Of a DNA stretch of 64,000 nucleotides, positions 16,723 to 24,652 are shown one piece after another. The DNA is from Hydrogenophaga sp. IBVHS2. GTDB lineage: Bacteria; Pseudomonadota; Gammaproteobacteria; Burkholderiales; Burkholderiaceae_C. Position 1 is the stretch's first letter. Every line of letters begins with the position of its first letter. The notes beneath the pieces were generated by a model that made no database searches, was not told where the DNA came from, and saw nothing but the letters and a program-made list of their open reading frames with translations. Position numbers and translations under genes: made by a program. The stretch spans positions 496,001-560,000 of the forward strand of contig NZ_NFUT01000002.1 of assembly GCF_002127215.1 (NCBI RefSeq). The letters run 5' to 3'.

Positions 16723-17460
16723 TCAGCGCCTCAGATCGTCCAGCGCCGGCACCGCCGCCAGCGCGGCCAGCACCAGGGCCAGCGGCACGGTGAACACATA
16801 GCCCACCGCCTTGAAGCCGAAGGCCCCGGCCACCGCACCGGCCATGAAGGCCAGCAGCAGCCCGGCCAGCACCACGATGCGCGGGCCGTCGGTGCGCACC
16901 GGCGCCTCGCCTTCGGCCGGTGTGCGGCGGCTGTGCAGGGCGCGCCCGATCTCGATGCCCAGATCGGTGACCACGCCGGTCATGTGGGTGGTGCGGATGA
17001 CCGCACCCGAGAGCTTGGTCACCACCGCGTTCTGCAGCCCCATCATGAAACACAGCAGCACCACGGTGAACGGCACCAGCAGGCCCTCGTAGCGCGAGAG
17101 CTGCGAGCCGGCCAGGCCGAAGAGCAGGATGAGTGCGGCTTCCAGCAGCAGCGGCAACGCGTATTCGCTGGCCAGGCGGCGGCGCCGCGCTTCCAGGATC
17201 AGCACCGAGCTGACGATGGCGCCCGCAAGAAACGCCAGCACGCTGACCGTGGCGTCCACCACCAGGCCCAGTTGCCCCAGCGCGAGCTGATCCGCCAGCA
17301 TGGACAGGCTGCCGGTGACGTGCGAGGTGTACTGCTGCACCGCCAGGAAGCCGCCGGCGTTCATGGCACCCGCCACGAAGGCCAGCGCCCAGCCCAGCTG
17401 CCGGTTGGCCGAGAGCGTGCGTTCCCGGTTGAGCAGGAAGCGGGCGTAGTTGGCGGGCAT
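16723..17460 (-). CDS. YoaK/DUF1275 family membrane protein
   Basis: A 245-residue protein with six to seven membrane helices. The DUF1275 signature is clear: GAMNAGGFLAVQQYTSHVTGS near residues 30-50 and CFMMGLQNAVVTKLSGAVIRTTHMTG near residues 135-160. The family is broadly conserved, with no proven function. It lies 13 nt after the ChrA stop on the same strand and probably shares its transcript. Confidence 0.88.
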   Translation of the reverse strand: MPANYARFLLNRERTLSANRQLGWALAFVAGAMNAGGFLAVQQYTSHVTGSLSMLADQLALGQLGLVVDATVSVLAFLAGAIVSSVLILEARRRRLASEYALPLLLEAALILLFGLAGSQLSRYEGLLVPFTVVLLCFMMGLQNAVVTKLSGAVIRTTHMTGVVTDLGIEIGRALHSRRTPAEGEAPVRTDGPRIVVLAGLLLAFMAGAVAGAFGFKAVGYVFTVPLALVLAALAAVPALDDLRR

Positions 17461-17473
17461 GGGCGTTGTCGGT

Positions 17474-18817
17474 TCAGGGCGCCAGCAACGCCGGCGCGGC
17501 CTGGGTGATCAGCAGGCCGGCCACCGCGCTGACGGCGATCAGCGTCATCACGCCCAGCTTGAAGCGGAACAGCGCCAGCGCTGCCAGCAGCACCAGCGCA
17601 CCGGCCACGGCATCGACCCGGCCGCTCCAGCCCTGCGGCCACACCACGTGCTGGGCAAAGAACACGGCCAGGTTGAGGATGACGCCCACCACCGCAGCGG
17701 TGATGGCGCTCAGCGGTGCGGTGAAGCCCAGCTTGCCGTGCGTGGCCTCCACCAGCGGGCCGCCGGCCAGGATGAAGATGAACGACGGCAGGAAGGTGAA
17801 GAAGGTGACCAGCGCGGCGGCCAGCATGCCGCCGGCCAGCAGCGCCTCGGGCCCCAGCACCGCCTGCTGCCAGCCGCCCACAAAACCGACGAAGGCCACC
17901 ACCATGATGAGCGGGCCCGGCGTGGTCTCGCCCAGGGCCAGCCCGTCGATCATCTGCGGGCCGGTGAGCCATCCGAAGTGTTCCACCGCGCCCTGGTACA
18001 CATAGGGCAGCACCGCATACGCACCGCCGAAGGTGAGCAGGGCGGCCTTGCTGAAGAACAGCCCCATCTGCGTCAGCGTGTCCTGCCAGCCCACGGTGGC
18101 CACCAGGACGCCCATCACCAGCAGCCACAGGCCGAGTCCGCAGGCCAGCACCTGCAGCAGTCGGCGGCGGCTGAACCGGGCGTGGGTCGGGGTGGGGGTG
18201 TCGTCGTCGATCACGGCCGGCGCATGGGGCTGGCCGCTGGCGGCGTGACCGGAGCCCGAAGGCGTGAACACCCCCGGTGCCAGCCGCGAGCCGACCCAGC
18301 CGGCCAGAGCTGCCACCGCCACGATGGCGGGGAAGGGCGTGTCCGCAAAGGTGAGGGCAGCGAAGGCCAGCGCAGCGATCAGCGCCATCCATCGGTTCTT
18401 CAGCGCCCGCGTGCCGATGCGGTGCGCCGCGTGCAGCACGATGGCCACCACCGCCGGCTTGATGCCGTAGAACAACCCGGCCACCAGCGGCGTGTGACCG
18501 AAGCTCAGATAGACCCAGCTCAACCCCACGAGGATGAACAGCGAGGGCAGCACGAACAGGCCGCCGGCCACCAGGCCCCCCCAGGTGCGGTGCATCAGCC
18601 AGCCGATGTACGTGGCCAACTGCTGGGCCTCGGGGCCGGGCAGCAGCATGCAGTAGTTGAGGGCGTGCAGGAAACGCCGTTCGCTGATCCAGCGGCGCCG
18701 CTCCACCAGCTCGGCATGCATGATGGCGATCTGACCGGCCGGCCCGCCAAAGCTCACGAAGCCCAGCTTGAGCCAGAACAGGAAGGCCTCGCGGCGGCTG
18801 ATGGTGGGGGTGGTCAT
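17474..18817 (-). CDS. chrA: Chromate transporter, long (two-domain) type
   Basis: A 447-residue membrane protein with two homologous CHR halves. Half one has FWLKLGFVSFGGPAGQIAIMH and LLPGPEAQQLATYIGW; half two has FFSKAALLTFGGAYAVLPYVYQ and GETTPGPLIMVVAFVGF. A hydrophilic His/Pro linker separates them. ChrA exports chromate by a sulfate-like antiport mechanism and gives chromate resistance. No chrB is beside it. It lies 7 nt after the ExoD-like gene, so 19451 to 16723 is probably a three-gene operon. Confidence 0.9.
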   Translation of the reverse strand: MTTPTISRREAFLFWLKLGFVSFGGPAGQIAIMHAELVERRRWISERRFLHALNYCMLLPGPEAQQLATYIGWLMHRTWGGLVAGGLFVLPSLFILVGLSWVYLSFGHTPLVAGLFYGIKPAVVAIVLHAAHRIGTRALKNRWMALIAALAFAALTFADTPFPAIVAVAALAGWVGSRLAPGVFTPSGSGHAASGQPHAPAVIDDDTPTPTHARFSRRRLLQVLACGLGLWLLVMGVLVATVGWQDTLTQMGLFFSKAALLTFGGAYAVLPYVYQGAVEHFGWLTGPQMIDGLALGETTPGPLIMVVAFVGFVGGWQQAVLGPEALLAGGMLAAALVTFFTFLPSFIFILAGGPLVEATHGKLGFTAPLSAITAAVVGVILNLAVFFAQHVVWPQGWSGRVDAVAGALVLLAALALFRFKLGVMTLIAVSAVAGLLITQAAPALLAP

Positions 18818-18824
18818 GCAGGGA

Positions 18825-19451
18825 TCAGGTCATGCGGGCCAGCAGCGCCAGCCCCGCCTGGATCATGGCCCACACCACGCCGGACACCACGGCGGTGGCC
18901 ACGGCCGCACCCAGCCAGCCCGCCAGCATCCACAGGCCGTCGCGCTCCAGCACGCCCAGGGCCATGAGCGCAATCGCCAACGCCGGCAGCGTGTTGCCCA
19001 GCGGCACCGGCAGCATCAGCACCACGGCCAGCAGCAGGCAGGTCAGACCGGCCAGGTTCTCCAGCGGCGGGCGCACCATGAAGCGCCAGCGCGGCCGCAG
19101 CAGGCGTTCGGCCTTCTGCAGCCAGGGAATCAGCCGGCGCACCAGCGCCGCCAGATCGTCCCGCGCGATCGAGCGCTGCGCCACCACCTTCGGCAGCCAG
19201 GGCCTGAGCCCCAGCATGAGCTGCAGCGACAGGAACAGCAGCGGCGCCCCGAGCACGGTGGAGACACCCGGCGGCACCGGGAAGATGTTGGGCGCGGCGA
19301 ACACGAACATCAGCGCACCCAGGGCCCGATCGCCCAGAGCGGCCAGCAGGTCGCCGATGGCCACGCGGTCGCGGGTGTCGTCGTGCGCCAGATGGAACAG
19401 CACCACCGAGAGCGGTGCGGCGCCGGGAGAAGGGAGCGGTGGAAGGGTCAT
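18825..19451 (-). CDS. ExoD family membrane protein
   Basis: A 208-residue protein with four to five membrane helices. ExoD features are GDRALGALMFVFAAPNIFPVPPGVSTVLGAPLLFLSLQLMLG in the first half and LTCLLLAVVLMLPVPLGNTLPALAIALMALG in the second. The family was named from a Rhizobium exopolysaccharide mutant; its biochemical role is unknown. It is the first gene of the probable exoD-chrA-yoaK operon. Confidence 0.85.
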   Translation of the reverse strand: MTLPPLPSPGAAPLSVVLFHLAHDDTRDRVAIGDLLAALGDRALGALMFVFAAPNIFPVPPGVSTVLGAPLLFLSLQLMLGLRPWLPKVVAQRSIARDDLAALVRRLIPWLQKAERLLRPRWRFMVRPPLENLAGLTCLLLAVVLMLPVPLGNTLPALAIALMALGVLERDGLWMLAGWLGAAVATAVVSGVVWAMIQAGLALLARMT

Positions 19452-19646
19452 GCCGGGGGAAGTATAGGAAGCCCTTGCCCATGGCCCAGGGCCATCGGCC
19501 TTTGCCGTTCGGCTACGGGCATGAAATCAATAGTCTTTCGTCATGACTTCTCCGAGGCTGTGGCCGCGTAATGCGCCACCCCTCCATCTCACGCGTCCGC
19601 CACCCGGCGGCTGCGCCGGTTCTGGGGTCTCGAACGGAGCATTCCC

Positions 19647-20081
19647 ATGACCCAACCCAACCCAGGTTGTATTCCGGCATGCCTGATCACCGCCGATCCG
19701 GCGGAGATCGATTTCCACATCCACGCCTTCAACAGCCACCACGGCCACGACATGGTGCTCGACGCACCGGGCGAGGGCTGCATCGTCATCGACGGCCACC
19801 TGCTGCGCGGCGGCCATCGCGTCGGGCAAGGCCTCTGGCAGAGCCGGGACCGGCGCTGGCGCTTCTGCCTGAACGAGCAGGGTGACCTGCTGGTGGAAGG
19901 CCTGCAGCCAGAGCTGCGCTGCCACCTCACCGTGCTGGGCTGGCTGCACCGCTGGACCTCGCCCGGCCGGGCGGTGGGGATCGAACTGGAGGGGATGGTG
20001 GCGTGGCCGGCAGGATCTGCGGTCAGCCCGTCGACCGTGTCAGCGGTCCCAGCCACCCCAGCACCAGCATCAGCAGGCTGA
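19647..20081 (+). CDS. Unknown His-rich soluble protein
   Basis: A 144-residue protein without recognised domain. Residues about 14-40 are rich in His (DFHIHAFNSHHGHD), and a conserved-looking core LWQSRDRRWRFCLNEQGDLLVEGL follows; the last 25 residues are low-complexity Ala/Pro/Ser. The C-terminal 59 bp overlap the convergent HupE-like gene, so the true end may matter less than the core. There is no signal peptide. Codon use supports coding in residues 1-115. Metal binding by the His-rich part is possible but unproven. Confidence 0.55.
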   Translation: MTQPNPGCIPACLITADPAEIDFHIHAFNSHHGHDMVLDAPGEGCIVIDGHLLRGGHRVGQGLWQSRDRRWRFCLNEQGDLLVEGLQPELRCHLTVLGWLHRWTSPGRAVGIELEGMVAWPAGSAVSPSTVSAVPATPAPASAG

Positions 20082-20646
20082 TGGCCACCAGCCAGCCGCC
20101 CAGGATGCGCTGACCGATGGCGGTGCCGTGGGCCAGGCGGGGCTGGCGGCCCAGCAGTTCGCCCCAGAAGGCCAGCTGCCCGGTGATGAGCAGGGCGCCC
20201 ACCACGCTGCCGCCGATGGTCAGGAAGCGCTGCCACGGCGCAAATCCGGGGTCGCCCGAGCCCAGGCCCACCAGCAGGCCGGAGAGCGCGCACAGGGTGG
20301 CGACGAGGGCAGCAGGCCCGGTGCGGTCGGCGGCCACCAGCACGGCGCAGGTCAGGGCCAGTGGCAGCAGGCCGCGGTCGGTGTCGGGATCGGCCAGCGG
20401 CACCGTGAGCAGGCCGCCGATCGCCAGTCCTGCCGCCAGGGCCCAGATGGCGACCGCCTTCCTCGGTTCATCCACCCGGCCCAGGTACAGGCCCAGGGCC
20501 AGCAGCATGAGCACATGGGCCGGTGCCAGCAGCGGGTGCAGCAGGCCCACATAGAACGGGGTGGCCCCCGGTATGGCGCCATGGGCCAGGGCGGCCAGCG
20601 GCGCCAGCCCCAGCGCGCCGGTCAGTGCGGTGCGTCCGGGTTTCAC
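20023..20646 (-). CDS. HupE/UreJ-like membrane protein (third of three)
   Basis: A 207-residue protein with a cleavable N-terminus (LAALAHG) and about six membrane helices. The block FYVGLLHPLLAPAHVLMLLALGLYLGR resembles the HP-x-DH helix of HupE/UreJ metal permeases, although the second His is not preceded by Asp. Its GTG start at 20646 overlaps the stop of the preceding HupE gene (GTGA), so the genes are translationally coupled. It is the last gene of a four-gene operon. Confidence 0.75.
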   Translation of the reverse strand: MKPGRTALTGALGLAPLAALAHGAIPGATPFYVGLLHPLLAPAHVLMLLALGLYLGRVDEPRKAVAIWALAAGLAIGGLLTVPLADPDTDRGLLPLALTCAVLVAADRTGPAALVATLCALSGLLVGLGSGDPGFAPWQRFLTIGGSVVGALLITGQLAFWGELLGRQPRLAHGTAIGQRILGGWLVAISLLMLVLGWLGPLTRSTG

Positions 20647-21251
20647 AACCAGCCGGCCAGAAAGCCCACGCCGATGGCGGAGATCACCACGCCGCAGCCG
20701 CGCACCAGCTGGACGCCCTGGGGCCAGCGCACCGCCATGCCCAGCACGATGCCGCCTAGGTGCAGCAGGCCGGTGGCCACCATGAAGCCGGCGGTGTACA
20801 TCAGCGGGTTGGTGGCGTCGGGCAGCTCGGTGCCGTGGGCGTAGCCGTGGAAGATGGCGAAGGCGCCCACCACCACGGCGGCCAGCCACAGCGGCGGACG
20901 GCTGCCCAGCGCGACCATGGCGCCGATGACGATGGCCGAGGCGGCAATGCCTTCTTCCACCAGCGGCACCGGCACACCGGCCAGACCCAGCACACCGCCC
21001 AGCGCCATGACGGCCGGGAACACCACCGGCAGCGTCCAGACCGCGCGCTCGCCCATGAAGGCGCCCCACAGGCCCACCGCCACCATGGCCACCACATGGT
21101 CCCAGCCCAGGATGGGGTGCACGAAGCCGCTGGCAAAGCCGCCGGCCAGGTTGTCGGCGCCGGCATGGGCGTGGGCGCCCTGGGCCAGGGCCAGCAGCGT
21201 CAGGAAGGCGGCCCAGCGGGCACCGTGGGAGAGGAGGCGATCGGTTTTCAT
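20643..21251 (-). CDS. hupE: HupE/UreJ family metal permease
   Basis: A 202-residue protein with a signal peptide ending at GAHAHA-GA, so His24 or nearby becomes the mature N-terminus, as is usual in HupE, and about six helices. The hallmark FVHPILGWDHVVAMVAVGLWGA carries the HP-x-x-G-x-DH motif that binds Ni or Co; a second His-rich helix is FHGYAHGTELP. HupE/UreJ proteins move nickel or cobalt into the cell for hydrogenase or urease. Neither enzyme is encoded nearby. Confidence 0.88.
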   Translation of the reverse strand: MKTDRLLSHGARWAAFLTLLALAQGAHAHAGADNLAGGFASGFVHPILGWDHVVAMVAVGLWGAFMGERAVWTLPVVFPAVMALGGVLGLAGVPVPLVEEGIAASAIVIGAMVALGSRPPLWLAAVVVGAFAIFHGYAHGTELPDATNPLMYTAGFMVATGLLHLGGIVLGMAVRWPQGVQLVRGCGVVISAIGVGFLAGWL

Positions 21252-21281
21252 GGAACTCCTTGTGATAGACAGGGTGAGAAA

Positions 21282-22457
21282 TCAGGTGATCAGGCCCAGG
21301 CGCTGCAGCACCCAGAGTGTGCCGATGCCGGCAATGACGAGCGAGCCCCCGGCCACCACCACCGCTCGGTAGAAGCCGGTCATGCGCAGCCACCAGGCCA
21401 GCGGGAAGAAGGCCGCCACGATGGCCAGCTGGCCCAGCTCCACGCCCAGGTTGAAGCCGCCCAGCGCCACCGCCAGCTGGCTGCCCGGCAGGTTGAGGTC
21501 GATCAGTGCGGTGGCAAAGCCGAAGCCGTGGATCAGGCCGAACACGAAGGCCATGCGCCAGCGCTCCAGCGCGAACCAGCCCATCAGGTTGTTGAGCGCG
21601 GCCAGCACCACCGAGAGCGCCACCAGGGTCTCCACGATGGCCCGGGGCGGCTCGACCACCCGGGTCAGTGCCAGCGCCAGCGTGATGCTGTGCGCCACGG
21701 TGAAGGCCGTGACCACCGCCACCACGTCCATCAGCGAGCTGCGCAGCGCGTCGCGGGCCGGCCAGTGCAGCAGCCAGCCGCGCTGGCGCTGCAGGGGTGC
21801 CAGCAGCAGCAGACTCAGCAGGAACAGGATGTGGTCCAGCCCGATCCAGATGTGCCACACGCCTTCGGTGATGTAACGCCACAGGGTGCTGCCGATGCCG
21901 CCGTCGTCTGCCCGGCTGGACGGTACCAGCCGCACCTCGGGCTGATCGGTGCTGAGCACCGCACTGGTCTGCAGGGCGTCGGTCTGCACCCGTATCAGGC
22001 CGCGATGCAGGCTGTCGCGTTCGAAGATGAGCCCGTAGCGCAGCGTGAGCCCGGCCAGCTCGCCCGGACACTCGATGGCCGATTCGGCACTGAGGTAGAA
22101 GCCGTCGGCCCGCTCGCTGGCCATCAGCGGCGTGGGCACCTGCCGGCATCGCCCGCTGTCGCTGCGCAGCTGCAGTTCGCGGTCGAGCCAGGTCTGCAGT
22201 TCGATGCTGCGGGCCGAGGCCTCGCCCCAGGTGACGCGGCCATCGCGGTCACGGTCCAGGTCGAACAGCAGATCGATGTCGCGCAGGTTCACGTCGGCGC
22301 GCAGCACCAGCGCGGACCCGCGCTGTTCCACCAGCAGGTAGCTGTTGCTGCTGGAGTGGGCCAGCACGAGGCCGGGCAGCAGCGCCAGACAGGCCAGCAG
22401 GTGCAGCGCGAGCCGGCGCATCGGTCGGGTCAGAAGGGTCAAGCCGGTGCTCCTCAT
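21282..22457 (-). CDS. HupE/UreJ-2 type membrane protein with periplasmic EF-hand domain
   Basis: A 391-residue protein. A signal peptide ends near LVLAH-SS (residue 33); residues about 35-190 are a periplasmic beta-rich domain, and residues about 195-390 are six to seven helices with WHIWIGLDHILFLLSLLLL and FGLIHGFGFATAL, the HupE/UreJ-2 pattern. Residues 68-79 form a perfect EF-hand loop (DRDRDGRVTWGE: acidic at 1, 3, 5, Gly at 6, Val at 8, Glu at 12), suggesting calcium binding. The ATG at 22457 overlaps the TPR gene's stop (ATGA); a second ATG at 22421 is possible. Confidence 0.82.
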   Translation of the reverse strand: MRSTGLTLLTRPMRRLALHLLACLALLPGLVLAHSSSNSYLLVEQRGSALVLRADVNLRDIDLLFDLDRDRDGRVTWGEASARSIELQTWLDRELQLRSDSGRCRQVPTPLMASERADGFYLSAESAIECPGELAGLTLRYGLIFERDSLHRGLIRVQTDALQTSAVLSTDQPEVRLVPSSRADDGGIGSTLWRYITEGVWHIWIGLDHILFLLSLLLLAPLQRQRGWLLHWPARDALRSSLMDVVAVVTAFTVAHSITLALALTRVVEPPRAIVETLVALSVVLAALNNLMGWFALERWRMAFVFGLIHGFGFATALIDLNLPGSQLAVALGGFNLGVELGQLAIVAAFFPLAWWLRMTGFYRAVVVAGGSLVIAGIGTLWVLQRLGLIT

Positions 22458-23686
22458 CGGCCGAGCCGGGTCTGCAGGGTCCGGGCCAGGCTGGCCAGGA
22501 CCGGGTCGGTGTAGCCGGTGCGGCGCATCCAGTCCAGCACCGGTCGGGCGTCGGCCGGGCGGTCGCTGGCCAGGGCGGCTTCGATCAGCAGGGCTGCATC
22601 GGCCGGCTCCTGCTGCTCGGTCCAGCTCTGGACCGCCAGCGCCAGGCCGCGCGGCAGGTCGGCGCGGTGGCGGATGTAGAACATCATCTGAGGCCGCTCG
22701 ATCAGTGCCTCGTTGCGCTGGGCCTGGGCGGCCATGCGTTGCGACACCTGGTTCTCCAGATCGGCCGCGCGCGGGTCGCGCAGGGCGCTGGCCGCCAGCA
22801 GCGCCTGCACCAGCAAGGCGTCGGTGGGCTGCACCGTGGCCAGGCTGGCCTCCAGGGCCTGGGCATGCTGACCGGCGGCATTGAGTGTTTCCGCCAGCGA
22901 CAGGCGCACCAGATGCGAACCCGGGTGTCGCTGCAGATGTTGCTGCCACACCTGCGCCGCCTGCATCGGCCGCCCCGCGGCCACCAGCGCCATGCCCTGG
23001 TGGTAACGCAGCCAGTCCTGGGCCAGCGGGCCCTGGAGGTCGGGCTGCTGCACCAGGCGCTCGAATGTGGGCACCGCTGCCTCGGCCTGGCCGGTGCGGT
23101 ATTGCAGCGTGGCCTGGCAGGCCTGGCCTTCGACCGCGCCGAACCGCTGGCCCAGCTCGGTGCAGTCGGTACGGGCCTCGTCCAGGCGCGAGGTCAGCAA
23201 ATACAGCGAAAAGCGCCATGACCAGGCCTCGGCACGCTGCGGCTCCTGGGCGATGGTGGCGGTCAGGTCCGCAATGCCGCCCTCGAAGTCGTGGAAGCCC
23301 TGGCGCACCAGTGCCCGCATGAAATGGCCCTCGGCCGGCAGCTGGCGAGCGTCCCACCAGGGCTGCAGGGCCGCACGGGCTGCGCCGTACCAGCGCAGGT
23401 CGCCTTCGCGCAGGCCGAGCACGAACACTTCGCGGGCATAGCGCCATGCGGTGTCCTGCCGCTTCGGGTCGGCCCGCCAGGCGCGTTCGGCTTCCCTCAG
23501 CGACGACCCCGCGCCGGCGGTGGCCTGCACCGATACCGGCACGACTACCCGGTCGGGCGCCGGCACGAAGCGGGCCTGTGCCCCGGCGGGCAGATTGACC
23601 CCGGCAGTTAGCGCGGCAAACAGCACGGTCGCAATATGACCGTAGGGTTTACCCTTGCATCCGGCCATTTCCACAGTTGGTTTCAT
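22454..23686 (-). CDS. Secreted TPR-like repeat protein
   Basis: A 410-residue protein with a hydrophobic export signal (about residues 15-35, ending PAGAQA) followed by helical repeats of roughly 34-36 residues, for example AEAWSWRFSLYLLTSRLDEARTD and DWLRYHQGMALVAAGRPMQAAQVW, which match TPR spacing. It is the first gene of the operon with three HupE-type permeases and is translationally coupled to the next. It may be a periplasmic scaffold or chaperone for the transport system. The start at 23686 is chosen because it gives a proper signal peptide. Confidence 0.72.
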   Translation of the reverse strand: MKPTVEMAGCKGKPYGHIATVLFAALTAGVNLPAGAQARFVPAPDRVVVPVSVQATAGAGSSLREAERAWRADPKRQDTAWRYAREVFVLGLREGDLRWYGAARAALQPWWDARQLPAEGHFMRALVRQGFHDFEGGIADLTATIAQEPQRAEAWSWRFSLYLLTSRLDEARTDCTELGQRFGAVEGQACQATLQYRTGQAEAAVPTFERLVQQPDLQGPLAQDWLRYHQGMALVAAGRPMQAAQVWQQHLQRHPGSHLVRLSLAETLNAAGQHAQALEASLATVQPTDALLVQALLAASALRDPRAADLENQVSQRMAAQAQRNEALIERPQMMFYIRHRADLPRGLALAVQSWTEQQEPADAALLIEAALASDRPADARPVLDWMRRTGYTDPVLASLARTLQTRLGR

Positions 23687-23804
23687 GGTTAACCGCAAAG
23701 ATGAACAAAATTCTTCAGGGATACGCCAGAATAGCACTCGCAGATTCGGGAGTTCGCCCTGTCTGCGCTTTCCCGGACAAACCAACAACCTTACGGTGAA
23801 TCAC

Positions 23805-23957
23805 ATGAAACTGTTCATTTCTGCTCTCGTGTCGGCCTTCGTTCTGGCCACCGCTCCCGCCGCATTCGCCGCAGCCCACGCCGGCGGCAAGATGGACGAG
23901 AAGGTCGATTGCTCCAAGAAGGAGAACGCCGACAAGGAAGCCTGCAAGAAGAAGTGA
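23805..23957 (+). CDS. Small secreted Lys- and Cys-containing peptide
   Basis: A 50-residue protein with a clear Sec signal peptide (LFISALVSAFVLATAPAAFA) and a short mature part of about 27-30 residues ending CSKKENADKEACKKK. Two Cys ten residues apart could form a disulfide. A strong terminator follows 24 nt after the stop, supporting a single-gene transcript. Function is unknown. It diverges from the TPR/HupE operon. Confidence 0.7.
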   Translation: MKLFISALVSAFVLATAPAAFAAAHAGGKMDEKVDCSKKENADKEACKKK

Positions 23958-23980
23958 TCGTCGCCTGACGTCACACTGCA

Positions 23981-24010
23981 AAGGCCCGCTCTGCGGGCCT
24001 TTTGTTTTGT
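23981..24010 (+). terminator. Intrinsic terminator after the small secreted peptide gene
   Basis: A perfect 9-bp stem AAGGCCCGC (23981-23989) with GCGGGCCTT (23993-24001), a 3-nt loop, and a T-rich tail (TTGTTTTG). Confidence 0.85.
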
Positions 24011-24098
24011 GACGTTTTCACGAATGACGAGCGTGATTCATTTGGTAACCATTTGCCCCGATTCGTTGAATCCAATGCCGGACCGGCTGCGTACGCCA

Positions 24099-24125
24099 CC
24101 GAATTTAATTCGGAATTAATTAATA
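24099..24125. other. AT-rich palindromic patch upstream of the CoA-binding protein gene
   Basis: CCGAATT-T-AATTCGG (24099-24113) is a perfect 7-bp inverted repeat with a 1-bp centre, next to AATTAATTAATA. Such AT content is rare here. It lies 66 bp upstream of the ATG at 24191 and may be part of a promoter or operator. The rest of 24011-24098 holds nothing clear. Confidence 0.35.
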
Positions 24126-24190
24126 GACGGCGACCCGCCCGAGGGATCGGCCGGATGCCGACGGCCCGGGCACCGGGCGACAATGCCCGC

Positions 24191-24652
24191 ATGCAGGACG
24201 ACATCCCCACCCTGCGGCGCCTGCTGGGCAGCTGCCGCACCATTGCCGTCGTCGGTCTTTCGGCCGAATGGCACCGCCCCAGTCACTTCGCGGCCAAGTA
24301 CATGCAGTCGCACGGCTACCGCATCGTGCCGGTCAACCCCCGCTACCCGGAGATCCTGGGCGAGACCAGCTACCCCCGGCTGGAGGACATCCCGTTTCCG
24401 GTCGACATGGTCGATGTGTTCCGCAAGGAGGACGAGATGCCCGCCGTGGCCCGCAGTGCGGTGGCCATCGGGGCGCGCTGCCTGTGGCAGCAGCTGGGCC
24501 TGCGCAGCGCCGAGGCCGACGCCATTGCCACCGCCGCCGGCCTGGACAGCGTGTGGGACCGCTGCGTGAAGATCGAGCATGCCCGGCTGTTCGGCGGCCT
24601 GCACTGGGCCGGCGTGAACACGCGGGTGATCTCGGCGCGGAGGCCCGTCTGA
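24191..24652 (+). CDS. CoA-binding domain protein (YccU-like)
   Basis: A 153-residue protein with one CoA-binding Rossmann fold: TIAVVGLSAEWHRPSHFAAKYMQSHGYRIVPVNP, then PRLEDIPFPVDMVDVFRKEDEMP and GARCLWQQLGLRS. YccU-type proteins bind CoA; the function is not established. Its TGA overlaps the ATG of the MetY-like gene by one base (TGATG), implying coupled expression. The ATG at 24191 is preferred over a start at 24155 because the fold begins here; no strong ribosome-binding site is visible for either. Confidence 0.85.
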   Translation: MQDDIPTLRRLLGSCRTIAVVGLSAEWHRPSHFAAKYMQSHGYRIVPVNPRYPEILGETSYPRLEDIPFPVDMVDVFRKEDEMPAVARSAVAIGARCLWQQLGLRSAEADAIATAAGLDSVWDRCVKIEHARLFGGLHWAGVNTRVISARRPV

